A stretch of DNA of 59,301 bases from JBAYJM01 sp041665065 (GTDB lineage: Bacteria > Patescibacteriota > Patescibacteriia > 2-01-FULL-39-33), in the NCBI GenBank assembly GCA_041665065.1, contig JBAYJM010000004.1, positions 1 through 59,301 on the forward strand. Direction: 5' to 3'. Position numbers and translations under genes: made by a program. This document shows positions 40,580 to 48,454 of this stretch, one piece after another. The notes under the pieces were generated by a model. It ran no database searches and was not told the origin of the DNA. It worked only from the letters and a program-made list of their open reading frames with translations. Within the stretch, counting starts at the first letter, position 1. Each line of letters begins with the position of its first letter.

Positions 40580-41614
40580 TTAGTAGGACCGTTGAACGGT
40601 TATGTTTTGATCAAGCAATTCTTTGGAGATTACTCCTTCTTTGTATAGTTTTATCAATGCATTGTCCATGCTGATCATGCCGTCTCTGGCGCTGGTTTGA
40701 ATGGCGGTTTTTATTTGAGAGATTTTATTTTCTCTTATTAGATTGGCAATGGCTGGATTGTTAATTAAAATTTCTCTGGCCGCTACTCTTCCGCCGCTTT
40801 CTTGTGGCAATAATTTTTGTGCGATAATTCCTTTGAGTGTAATCGAAATTTGCATTCTGACTTGGTTTTGTTGATACGGCGGGAAGATGTCAATTATACG
40901 ATCAATGGTCTGCGAGGCGCTGTAGGTGTGAAGAGTGGCAAATACCAAGTGACCCGTTTCTGCCAGGGTAATGGTTGTGGCGATGGTGTCTAGATCGCGC
41001 ATTTCTCCAACCATGATAACATTGGGGTCTTGCCTAAGTACGTGGACCAAGCCGTTTTGAAATGATAACATGTCCGATCCCAACTGCCTTTGTTTTATGA
41101 TGCTTTTGTCTGCTTTAAATAAAAATTCAATCGGATCTTCAAGTGTGATGATGTTTAGCTTTCTTTTGTGATTTATATAGTCAATCATTGCTGCTAAAGA
41201 TGTTGATTTACCGCAGCCGGTCGGGCCGGTTACAAGAATCAATCCGCCGTCCATATTACATAAGTCAAAAACAACATCTGGCATGCCGATATCCTCCATA
41301 GCCGGAATTTCCGTGGGGATGGTTCTGGCTGATAATCCCATGTTTCCGCGTTCAAAATGCAGATTTATTCTGAATCTGGCGCCATTTTTTGCCTCATAGG
41401 CAAAGTCTAATTCTTTTTCAATTGTGAACTTTTTTAACTTTGGTTCGTCGATTAATTTTGTGATAAGAGATTTGATTTCCTCGGCGGTGACTATTTTTTT
41501 GTCAGCCTCAGAAAGTTGGCCATCAATTCTAAAAAATGGCGGTAGACCGGCGGCTAAATGCAAATCCGAAGCGCCTAGCTCGACGGATTTAGGAAAGAGG
41601 CTTTCTAACTCCAT
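40580..41614 (-). CDS. pilT: Type IV pilus retraction ATPase PilT
   Basis: The 344-residue secretion ATPase has an N-terminal PAS-like domain (ASDLHLAAGLPPFFRIDGQL), Walker A GPTGCGKST, the Asp box, Walker B in VGEMRDLDTI and the AIRNLIRE-like motif ANLIRENK. It powers pilus retraction for twitching, attachment or DNA uptake. No other pilus gene is in the window. Confidence 0.93.
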   Translation of the reverse strand: MELESLFPKSVELGASDLHLAAGLPPFFRIDGQLSEADKKIVTAEEIKSLITKLIDEPKLKKFTIEKELDFAYEAKNGARFRINLHFERGNMGLSARTIPTEIPAMEDIGMPDVVFDLCNMDGGLILVTGPTGCGKSTSLAAMIDYINHKRKLNIITLEDPIEFLFKADKSIIKQRQLGSDMLSFQNGLVHVLRQDPNVIMVGEMRDLDTIATTITLAETGHLVFATLHTYSASQTIDRIIDIFPPYQQNQVRMQISITLKGIIAQKLLPQESGGRVAAREILINNPAIANLIRENKISQIKTAIQTSARDGMISMDNALIKLYKEGVISKELLDQNITVQRSY

Positions 41615-41670
41615 AAAATAATGGTTAAAGATATATATAAAGTATATATGATTTTTAACATTGAGTAAAT

Positions 41671-41697
41671 AAAAAATCCGCCAAAGCGGTTTTTTAT
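41671..41697. terminator. Terminator between pilT and rnc
   Basis: AAAAAA-CCGC-CAAA-GCGG-TTTTTT, suitable for the minus-strand rnc operon. Confidence 0.75.
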
Positions 41698-41710
41698 TCT
41701 GAAAATAATT

Positions 41711-42412
41711 TTATTGGAGGTTCCACTTTTTTTTCATCAGAGCGCGTTTCGCGGCATCTGTTTGAGCTTCTTGCTTGCTTGTGCCAGTGCCGGACTCAAT
41801 TAGTTCGCTACCAAGATAGACACCGACTTTGAAAACCTTTGCATGATCGGGGCCAACTGAGCTCAATACTCGATATGTCGGAGTCAAGCCTAACTTCTCT
41901 TGGGCTTTTTCCTGGAAAAGGCTTTTGGCGTCAATATATAGTTTTTTTTCTATAATCTCTTCCAGATGGAGGAGAATAAATTTCATGATAAATTTTCTAA
42001 CGCTATCGATTCCATGATCTAAATATAATGCTCCTATGATTGCTTCCATGGCGTTTGCTAAAATATATTGCCTGGCCTTAGAATTTTTATCTTGAGATTC
42101 ACCCTTGCTTAGAAGCAAATGCTCGTCAATTTCTAGATCTTTGGCTATTGTAGCTAGAGTGACGCCGTTTACTAGGCTGGCCCGCCAATTAGTAAGTTCG
42201 CCCTCAGGATTAGGATAAGTATTATAAAGGTATTCGGTCACAACAAGTTCCAAAACCGCATCACCCAAGAATTCCAATCTTTCATTGTGCTCGGCTTTGA
42301 ATTCAGGGTGTTCATTCAAATAAGATCGATGGGTTACAGACTTTAATAATAAGTCCTTATTTTTAAACTTAACGCCGATTTTTTTTTCTAATTTATTTAG
42401 ATCCTTCGTCAT
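41711..42412 (-). CDS. rnc: Ribonuclease III
   Basis: The 233-residue enzyme has the signature NERLEFLGDAVLELVVTEYLY, a second catalytic Asp/Glu region (AMEAIIGALYLD) and a C-terminal double-stranded-RNA-binding domain (DAKSLFQEKAQEKLG...TSKQEAQTDAAKRAL). It cuts rRNA precursors and duplex RNAs. It overlaps nusB by 20 nt. Confidence 0.94.
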   Translation of the reverse strand: MTKDLNKLEKKIGVKFKNKDLLLKSVTHRSYLNEHPEFKAEHNERLEFLGDAVLELVVTEYLYNTYPNPEGELTNWRASLVNGVTLATIAKDLEIDEHLLLSKGESQDKNSKARQYILANAMEAIIGALYLDHGIDSVRKFIMKFILLHLEEIIEKKLYIDAKSLFQEKAQEKLGLTPTYRVLSSVGPDHAKVFKVGVYLGSELIESGTGTSKQEAQTDAAKRALMKKKWNLQ

Positions 42413-42857
42413 CTTTTTTTTGGGCTATTTGGCGATCTATTTCCTTTTCGCCAACTTCCTTATAGATTGCGCCTAAAACGCCGTTAACAAATTTACCTGA
42501 TGATTCGCCACCAAAGGTCTTGGCCAGTTCAATAGCTTCATTTATGGCCACTTTGGCTGGAATATTTTCATCAAATTTTAATTCAAACGTTCCTAGTCTT
42601 AAAACATTTCGATCAACAATCGTAATATGATCCAATGGCCATTCAGGCGCAAATTTTGTAATCAACCCGTCTATTTCTATTAGATTTTCCTCGACGCCTT
42701 TCAAAAGGTGAGAAATGAAGCCGCCGTCATCAAATTCAGGGGCAAATTCATTTTTATTATTTGCAAACATTTCTAAAATATCGCCCTGTTTATCATTAAA
42801 ATCCCATTGATAAAGGGTTTGAATCGCGATTGTTCTCGCTAAATGCCTATTGGACAT
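42393..42857 (-). CDS. nusB: Transcription antitermination factor NusB
   Basis: The 154-residue protein has the family start RHLARTIAIQTLYQWDF and IPAKVAINEAIELAKTFGGESSGKFVNGVLG. NusB supports antitermination in rRNA operons. It lies between rpmF (12 nt) and rnc (overlap), forming an RNA-biogenesis operon. Confidence 0.93.
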   Translation of the reverse strand: MSNRHLARTIAIQTLYQWDFNDKQGDILEMFANNKNEFAPEFDDGGFISHLLKGVEENLIEIDGLITKFAPEWPLDHITIVDRNVLRLGTFELKFDENIPAKVAINEAIELAKTFGGESSGKFVNGVLGAIYKEVGEKEIDRQIAQKKDDEGSK

Positions 42858-42869
42858 ATTTTAAAGAAT

Positions 42870-43121
42870 TTAACTTTTTGCTAACTCTTTTTCTTTAGCC
42901 TTTTCTCTTCTTGCCTGGTCTTTCTGTTTTGTGGTTTTGGCTTTAAGCTTAATTGCTATGATCTGTTTTCCTTTGTAAGTTCCACAGTATCCGCAAGCTT
43001 TATGGGGTAAAACCGGTTTGGCGCACTTTGGGCAAGTGCCTAAAGCGGTCGGTTTCAGCGCAAAGTGCGATGCCCTCTCTCTTTTTGATCTCTTGGTTCT
43101 TCTTTTGCTAGGTAAACCCAT
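42870..43121 (-). CDS. rpmF: Ribosomal protein L32
   Basis: The 83-residue protein begins MGLPSKRRTKRSKRER and has a four-Cys zinc ribbon (CPKC...CGYC). A Lys-rich tail of about 25 residues makes it longer than usual L32. It leads the rpmF-nusB-rnc operon. Confidence 0.94.
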   Translation of the reverse strand: MGLPSKRRTKRSKRERASHFALKPTALGTCPKCAKPVLPHKACGYCGTYKGKQIIAIKLKAKTTKQKDQARREKAKEKELAKS

Positions 43122-43207
43122 ATAAGGTAAATTAAATTATTATTTTTACAACATTAAAATCGTAACATATTTTGCCCAAAAAAGCAAGTCTAAATATAAT
43201 CTTTTGA

Positions 43208-44224
43208 CTAATCTGAGTTAAGCTGTCCCAAGAAACTTTTGAGCGTTATTGGTAGTGGACTGTTGTATTCAAGTCGTTCTCCCTTGGGTGTTAGAAATGA
43301 TAGATAGCTTGCGTGCAAAAAAATTCGATCCAAATTCATTGCTTTCTTAGAGGCATGTCTTTTTATATATAGTGGGTCTCCAACGATGGGATATCCATAA
43401 GCTAGTAAGTGAACCCTAATTTGGTGAGTTCTGCCGGTAAAAATTTGCACTTCAAGTAGGGTATAATTTTTAAATTTTTTAATGATATTAAATTTTGTGT
43501 GAGCTTCTTTGTCAGAAGTCTCTTGGCCATGGGGGCGGGCCACGAAAAGCCCCAGTGCATTTTTGGAGCGGCCAATAGGAAAGGTGATTTCGTCTTCGTC
43601 TCTTTTTATTTCTCCATAAACTAGTGCTGTGTATTTTTTAGTAACCTCTCGCAGTTTGAATTGATTTTTATAAAATTCAAAGGCATCTTGAGTTTTTGGA
43701 ATAAGCATTAACCCCGAAACGTCTTTGTCCAAGCGATGGATGATCGCCGGCCTTAGAGGATCTTCGCCAACCTTCTTGATTTTTGGATATTTCTTTATCA
43801 GCCAATCAACCAAAGTATTGGTTTCATTTTTTTCTGTGGAATGGACAAGGAGGCCGGTTGGTTTGTTTATAATGACGAATTCCTCATTATCTTCAATAAT
43901 TTCAATTTTTTTAAAAATGTCTTTAGAGGTTCTTGATTTGTGAACCGGAGATTTTTTTTCTATCTTTTCTGCATCTGCCTTCGGTTTTTGCGGACTGGAT
44001 AATTCAGGGTTTAAAATATTAATAATATCGCCTTTTTTTAAAAATTGATGGACGGTTGTAATTTTGTTGTTAACCAGAATTAAGCCATCTTTAATGGCTT
44101 TTTGGATTTTGGTACGTGAAAAATTTGGCAATTTTTCTGTCAGAAAACGATCAAGCCTGGTGCTGGATTTGTCTTTCTCGGCATCTTGACTGGTGAATGA
44201 AATTGTGGTATTATTATTTGTCAT
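43208..44224 (-). CDS. RluA/RluD-family 23S rRNA pseudouridine synthase
   Basis: The protein has an S4 domain (TRLDRFLTEKLPNFSRTKIQKAIKDG), a charged linker of about 40 residues, then the synthase domain with the catalytic Asp in HRLDKDVSGLML and the GRTHQIRVHL motif. The ATG at 44224 (MTNNNTT) is chosen over a GTG 27 nt upstream. Specificity (RluD, RluC) cannot be fixed. Confidence 0.9.
   Translation of the reverse strand: MTNNNTTISFTSQDAEKDKSSTRLDRFLTEKLPNFSRTKIQKAIKDGLILVNNKITTVHQFLKKGDIINILNPELSSPQKPKADAEKIEKKSPVHKSRTSKDIFKKIEIIEDNEEFVIINKPTGLLVHSTEKNETNTLVDWLIKKYPKIKKVGEDPLRPAIIHRLDKDVSGLMLIPKTQDAFEFYKNQFKLREVTKKYTALVYGEIKRDEDEITFPIGRSKNALGLFVARPHGQETSDKEAHTKFNIIKKFKNYTLLEVQIFTGRTHQIRVHLLAYGYPIVGDPLYIKRHASKKAMNLDRIFLHASYLSFLTPKGERLEYNSPLPITLKSFLGQLNSD
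44186..44214 (+). promoter_or_regulatory. Promoter of the 44279 gene, inside the opposite gene
   Basis: TTGACT, 17 nt, TATTAT on the plus strand lies within the first codons of the minus-strand pseudouridine synthase gene. Confidence 0.6.
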
Positions 44225-44278
44225 AGTGTTCTGGTTAGTTTTTGGCCGCACATTAAAGGTTGAGGGGAGGTGAATAAG

Positions 44279-44578
44279 TTGGAGTTTGTTGTTTTAACAA
44301 ATGGAAGAAAGCTTCGGGTTGGGTGCCATTACACCCTTCCGAAGGAGGGGCATCGTGTTTCTCGGGTGATAAAGGTGTGCAAAGAAGGAGATGGCTTCTA
44401 CTTCGAACACTTTGATCCGATTTATGGCGGTATCGAGCGTCGATACTTGTATAAGGAGGACAATACTCCGAACGAAGGCCTTTTTGCCATCAAATCCGAG
44501 GAGATTGGGAGATTTATCCCCGTGGCAAAGGTTGAGGGGCTCAAGGATTTGTTCAGGGAGCGGCTGGACAAATACTAG
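44279..44578 (+). CDS. Orphan 99-residue protein (cassette-like)
   Basis: The TTG at 44279 is chosen because the perfect SD GGAGGTGA (44266-44273) ends five bases before it. A GTG at 44270 would lie inside the SD. The product is soluble and beta-rich (MEFVVLTNGRKLRVGCHYTL...YFEHFDPIYGGIERRYLY), with a look of a small SH3/Tudor-like barrel, unconfirmed. It is GC-rich, single and followed by a private terminator. Confidence 0.6.
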   Translation: MEFVVLTNGRKLRVGCHYTLPKEGHRVSRVIKVCKEGDGFYFEHFDPIYGGIERRYLYKEDNTPNEGLFAIKSEEIGRFIPVAKVEGLKDLFRERLDKY

Positions 44579-44599
44579 GTCTTTCTCTCGTTATCCAAT

Positions 44600-44638
44600 C
44601 CGTGGTCCTGCAGCGTACTTGCAGGCCGCGGTTTTTTT
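44600..44638 (+). terminator. Terminator of the 44279 gene
   Basis: CCGTGG.CCTGCA pairs with TGCAGG.CCGCGG, then T7. Confidence 0.9.
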
Positions 44639-46127
44639 ATTCCTCATGAATCATCCTTTTTTGTTCTTCCTCATAAAACTTCACATCCGGATGCAGTTTT
44701 TTTAATTCCTCATCGGTTAATTTATTAAGTTCAATCGTTCTTTTATTTAAATATTCTTTCTCATTTTTTTTAGGATCTTCTAGTACTTCTCCAAGAAGAG
44801 CATTTAAGATCATTCCCACTCTTGGTCCCGGCTTAATTTCAAGTAATTCCATTAATTCTGTGCCATTCATCTTTAACATCTTTGGGGTTATTGGCTCTAA
44901 CTGAACTTCCTTAAATCTTCTCTCCAGTTGGATTAATTTCCAGGGCTTAGCTTTTGGCCTACCCATGCCCAGTCTGTCACAAATTCTAACATTTATAAAA
45001 TCATCAATATTTTCAGGACCGAGGCGATGCAATAATCTTCTTACGCCTGCATCAGAAACAGTATCAAGCGCGTAATAAAACATATGATATCTTACCAGGT
45101 GATAAACGCTATTAATTATTTCATTTGAAAAATTTAAGCGTCTTAAAATTGTTTTAACAAGCTTTGCGCCAACTAGATCATGATTATAAAAAGTTGAATC
45201 CGGACCGTCGCCTTCTTTGGTAACCGGTTTGCCGATGTCATGGAAAAGTGCAGCCAACCTTATTTCTAATTTAAAATTCTTTTCTGCCGCTACGCCAAGC
45301 GCTCTTACGCTGTGTTCAAAAATATCGTAAATATGGGCTTTATTCTGCTCCATTCCTACGCCTCTTTCCAATTCGGGAATTAAAATTTTTAGCAATCCAA
45401 TCTTTTGCATTAGTCGAATTCCATCTTCAGCTTTATTAGACATTATAATTTTTGTGAATTCATCACAAATCCTTTCACTTGAGATCTGGCTAATTTTGTC
45501 GGCTTTTAATTTTATGGTCTCAAGAGTATCTTTTTCAATTTCAAAATTTAGTTGGCAGAAAAATCTGATAGCCCTAAGCATTCTGCTGTAATCTTCCTGG
45601 AATCTTTGTTCCGGCTCGCCGATTGCTTTGATGATTCTTTTATCTAAATCTTTAAGTCCGTTGAATTCGTCAATTATTTTCTGATTTTTTAAATCCCAGG
45701 CCAAAGCATTGATTGTAAAATCACGCCTAGCTAAATCTTCTGTAATCGGCAGGTCTTTATTGCTTTGGATTTCAAAATCTTTGTAACCGCCAGACATGCC
45801 GGCATGTTCAGTGCGGGGAAGTGCAATATCAAAAGCTTCAATTTTAAAATCCTTAGGAACAAATTTATATACGCCAAAACTTTTTCCAACCAAATTAACT
45901 TCACCTAATGTTGCAAGAAACTTTTCCAATTCTTTGGCGTCAACTTTGGCAATTACAAAATCAAAGTCCTTAGTTTCTTTTTCTAAAATTAAGTCTCTGA
46001 CTGCACCGCCGACAAGGTAAATTTCAGCTTTGGCAAATCTGACAATTATCTTTTGGACAAAACCAAATTCCGGCTTTTCCATAGTCGTTTTTTGCCAATT
46101 GATCAATTTTTTTTCTATCTCTTTCAT
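44637..46127 (-). CDS. cca: CCA-adding tRNA nucleotidyltransferase with HD domain
   Basis: The 496-residue enzyme has the class II nucleotidyltransferase signature LVGGAVRDLIL with DFDFV, the RRDFTINALAWDL motif, EDYSRMLRAIRFF and an HD domain (LFHDIGKP). None of the tRNA genes in this window encodes CCA, so the enzyme is essential here. The ATG at 46127 is preferred to an extension of 21 residues. Confidence 0.9.
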   Translation of the reverse strand: MKEIEKKLINWQKTTMEKPEFGFVQKIIVRFAKAEIYLVGGAVRDLILEKETKDFDFVIAKVDAKELEKFLATLGEVNLVGKSFGVYKFVPKDFKIEAFDIALPRTEHAGMSGGYKDFEIQSNKDLPITEDLARRDFTINALAWDLKNQKIIDEFNGLKDLDKRIIKAIGEPEQRFQEDYSRMLRAIRFFCQLNFEIEKDTLETIKLKADKISQISSERICDEFTKIIMSNKAEDGIRLMQKIGLLKILIPELERGVGMEQNKAHIYDIFEHSVRALGVAAEKNFKLEIRLAALFHDIGKPVTKEGDGPDSTFYNHDLVGAKLVKTILRRLNFSNEIINSVYHLVRYHMFYYALDTVSDAGVRRLLHRLGPENIDDFINVRICDRLGMGRPKAKPWKLIQLERRFKEVQLEPITPKMLKMNGTELMELLEIKPGPRVGMILNALLGEVLEDPKKNEKEYLNKRTIELNKLTDEELKKLHPDVKFYEEEQKRMIHEE

Positions 46128-46259
46128 TCTTTTATTATAACCTATCAGGGGCTTAATTCCTATTGTATTTTGGATAAAACAATTATACAATGAAGTCAGA
46201 TTTTACCTTATTTTTAGCAAAAAGTCAATAATAGTATCATTTAATAATTATTCTAAATT

Positions 46260-46712
46260 ATGACAATTACAATCTGTTCAAGCGTAAATTTTTCACCAAA
46301 AATTATTGAAATTAAGAAGGAATTAGAAGACTTGGGTCATCAAGTTAATATTCCATATATTACTCAAAAAATAATGGACGGTGAAATATCTTTTGAAGAA
46401 TATATTAAGACTAAAGAAGAAAATGGGGGAGATATTTTACTCAGAAAACCGCATGCGGTTGATATGATAAAAAGATATTTTGATCTGATAAAAAATTCTG
46501 ATGCTGTTTTGGTTTTAAATATGGAAAGAGAAGGCGTTGGAAATTATATTGGCGGAAGCGTTTTGATGGAAATGGGTTTCGCTTATGGTTTTGAAAAGAA
46601 AATTTATTTATATAATCCTATTACTTTAAAAAGCGATAGAATGCATTATCTTGATGAGATTTTAGACACGAACCCCATTGTTATTGAAGGTGATTTGTCA
46701 AAAATTAAATAA
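46260..46712 (+). CDS. Nucleoside 2-deoxyribosyltransferase-like protein 1
   Basis: The 150-residue protein starts with a beta strand and a CSSVNF loop and has KNSDAVLVLNMEREGVGNYIGG followed by VLMEMGFAYGFEKKIYLYNP. This pattern (Asp/Asn loop, then Glu on a helix) is that of the deoxyribosyltransferase/DNPH1-like fold. It is followed 1 nt later by a second, shorter relative. Activity on nucleotides is inferred. Confidence 0.65.
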   Translation: MTITICSSVNFSPKIIEIKKELEDLGHQVNIPYITQKIMDGEISFEEYIKTKEENGGDILLRKPHAVDMIKRYFDLIKNSDAVLVLNMEREGVGNYIGGSVLMEMGFAYGFEKKIYLYNPITLKSDRMHYLDEILDTNPIVIEGDLSKIK

Positions 46713-46713
46713 T

Positions 46714-47079
46714 ATGAAAATATACATCGGCCATTCAACTGGTTTTGATTATATAAATGAGCTTTATAGGCCAATTAGAAATTCTACTTTAAATAATGAG
46801 CATCAGATAGTCCTGCCGCACGAAGAAAGTAAGGGATTGTTTAATTCAAAAGATTTTCTAAAAGAATGCGATCTAATGATTGCCGAAGTGTCTTATCCGT
46901 CAATTGGACTGGGAATAGAAATTGGCTGGGCTGATGCAAATAAATGCCCTGTAATTTGTATTTATAAAAAAGGACAAAAAATTACTGGCGCACTTAAAGC
47001 TGTAACTGATAAATTTATTGAATATGGAAGTGAAGAGGAGATGATTGTGTTGTTGGATAAAGTTATAAAGGAAATTTAA
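46714..47079 (+). CDS. Nucleoside 2-deoxyribosyltransferase-like protein 2
   Basis: The 121-residue protein begins MKIYIGHSTGFDYINELYRP. It contains CDLMIAEVSYPSIGLGIEIGWADANKCPVICIYKK, in which the AExSxPSxGxGxE segment is the usual active-site helix of this fold. The ATG at 46714 follows the upstream stop by one base. The pair may act together in nucleotide salvage or clean-up. Confidence 0.7.
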   Translation: MKIYIGHSTGFDYINELYRPIRNSTLNNEHQIVLPHEESKGLFNSKDFLKECDLMIAEVSYPSIGLGIEIGWADANKCPVICIYKKGQKITGALKAVTDKFIEYGSEEEMIVLLDKVIKEI

Positions 47080-47089
47080 ATTTTATTAA

Positions 47090-47136
47090 AATAAAAAGGC
47101 GCAGGATATCTCTTCCCACACCATACACTGCGGTCC
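47090..47136 (-). terminator. Terminator of the double-HTH gene
   Basis: On the minus strand CTGCG-rich arms (47127-47136 with 47098-47105) pair with a small bulge and are followed by CTTTTTATTTT. Confidence 0.6.
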
Positions 47137-47144
47137 AAATATGC

Positions 47145-47570
47145 TTACCGCATTAATTCCTCGGCAAGCCTCGTTACTTCGGACATATCACGGCCCAAGG
47201 CACTACATATAGCTTGGAATGTTTGCAGATTGAGACCTCTGCGTCTGCCACACTCAAGCATGGAAATAATGCTCTGTGATAAGCCTGATTTCTCAGCAAG
47301 CCGTGGCTGAGTTAAGCCTTGCTCCTTTCTTATCTGTTTGATGACTGTGCCAATGTTCTGCACCGCGGGTAGTCTGTCTGGTTTTTGTTTTCTCTTTCTG
47401 GGCTTAATGCCCAATACCTGGAAAACCCTTCTTAGGGTTGCTTGATCAACCCCGTTTTCAATGATTCTCATTTCTTCTACCGATATTCCAATCTCCACAG
47501 CTAGTGCATCGATTGACAGCCCCAGTTTTATGCGACTTTTTTTGATGGTCCTACCATCATTATTACTCAT
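47145..47570 (-). CDS. Protein with two helix-turn-helix (XRE-like) domains (cassette-like)
   Basis: The 141-residue protein contains a weak N-terminal Cro/CI-like domain (IKKSRIKLGLSIDALAVEIG) and a classical one (IKQIRKEQGLTQPRLAEKSG...SIISMLECGRR). It probably binds DNA as a regulator. A very strong SD (GGAGGAGGGATC before ATG), a consensus promoter and a GC-richer composition place it with the isolated genes. No obvious target or toxin partner is adjacent. Confidence 0.85.
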   Translation of the reverse strand: MSNNDGRTIKKSRIKLGLSIDALAVEIGISVEEMRIIENGVDQATLRRVFQVLGIKPRKRKQKPDRLPAVQNIGTVIKQIRKEQGLTQPRLAEKSGLSQSIISMLECGRRRGLNLQTFQAICSALGRDMSEVTRLAEELMR

Positions 47571-47599
47571 GATCCCTCCTCCGCTGATGTGCTGTTTGG

Positions 47600-47628
47600 A
47601 ATTTAGTTTAAATTTAGATTTTTGTCAA
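47600..47628 (-). promoter_or_regulatory. Promoter of the double-HTH gene
   Basis: On the minus strand TTGACA, 17 nt, TAAATT. Confidence 0.7.
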
Positions 47629-47632
47629 TGAT

Positions 47633-48076
47633 TTAAATTTTCTCATATCTGCCCATCAATTCTGCCTGATCAATAACATGACCGGCAATGGCCTCTTCTA
47701 TTTTTCTTCTGTCTGCTCCGGCCGGAATTTCTAATTTAATATCTAGCACATAAATTTTAAAATAATATCTGTGAGAACCAGATGGCGGACATGGACCTGT
47801 GTAACCAGATTGTCCGGCGGTATTTAATCCCTCAACCGCTTTGGCTGGTGATTTGCCTTCACGGATGTTTGCATCTTTTGGATCGATGTTATAAATAATC
47901 CAGTGAGTAAATTCCCCATCAGGAGCATCAGGATCCGTTACAATTAGAACTAAACTCTCAGCCGATTCATGGATTTCAGAAAATTCAATCGGCGGGTTTA
48001 TATTCTCTCCATCGCAGGTGTATTTTGATGGAATTATTTCACCTTCAGTGAAGGCTGGACTTGAAATGTTAATCAT
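47633..48076 (-). CDS. YbhB/YbcL-family (PEBP-like) protein
   Basis: The 147-residue protein matches bacterial phosphatidylethanolamine-binding-like proteins: SPAFTEGEIIPSKYTCDG, VTDPDAPDGEFTHWIIYNI and GPCPPSGSHRYYFKIYVLD carry the ligand-site Asp and His residues. The function of bacterial members is unclear. The ATG at 48076 begins MINISSPAF, as in homologues; a longer frame runs into the tRNA terminator. Confidence 0.9.
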   Translation of the reverse strand: MINISSPAFTEGEIIPSKYTCDGENINPPIEFSEIHESAESLVLIVTDPDAPDGEFTHWIIYNIDPKDANIREGKSPAKAVEGLNTAGQSGYTGPCPPSGSHRYYFKIYVLDIKLEIPAGADRRKIEEAIAGHVIDQAELMGRYEKI

Positions 48077-48135
48077 ATAATTTGTCTTTAATTTTAATTT
48101 TATAATTATAAGCTTATAAGATAAAAATTTGATTA

Positions 48136-48163
48136 ACAAAAAAACTCCCGCTTGGGAGTTTTG
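48136..48163 (-). terminator. Terminator of the Ala-Ile-Val tRNA unit
   Basis: ACTCCC and GGGAGT pair around CAAG/GCTT, followed on the minus strand by T7. Confidence 0.85.
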
Positions 48164-48166
48164 TAG

Positions 48167-48240
48167 TGGACGGCAGAGGAGTCGGACCTCTGACCTCTTC
48201 GACGTCAACGAAGCGCTCTAACCAACTGAGCTAGCCGTCC
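48167..48240 (-). tRNA. tRNA-Val (GAC)
   Basis: Acceptor GGACGGC/GCCGTCC and anticodon stem CTTCG/CGAAG with loop TTGACGT (GAC). Confidence 0.95.
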
Positions 48241-48246
48241 TTTTAG

Positions 48247-48319
48247 TAGGCCTGGGTGGAATTGAACCACCGACCCCTGCTTTATAAGAGCAGTGCTCTA
48301 ACCACTGAGCTACAGGCCC
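48247..48319 (-). tRNA. tRNA-Ile (TAT)
   Basis: Acceptor GGGCCTG/CAGGCCT with a G1-U72 pair, and anticodon stem CTGCT/AGCAG with loop CTTATAA (TAT). It would read AUA directly, an uncommon choice in bacteria. Confidence 0.92.
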
Positions 48320-48334
48320 ATAATAATATGAATG

Positions 48335-48407
48335 TGGACCCTAGCGGGATCGAACCGCTTGCCTCTTCCATGCCATGGAAGCGCTCTACCAAGTGAGCTA
48401 AGGGCCC
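48335..48407 (-). tRNA. tRNA-Ala (GGC)
   Basis: Acceptor GGGCCCT/AGGGTCC includes the G3-U70 identity pair of alanine tRNAs. The anticodon loop is ATGGCAT (GGC). Confidence 0.95.
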
Positions 48408-48454
48408 TGGTAGTATTCTATGTTTTTTTACTATAATCTATTTTAACCAAAATT

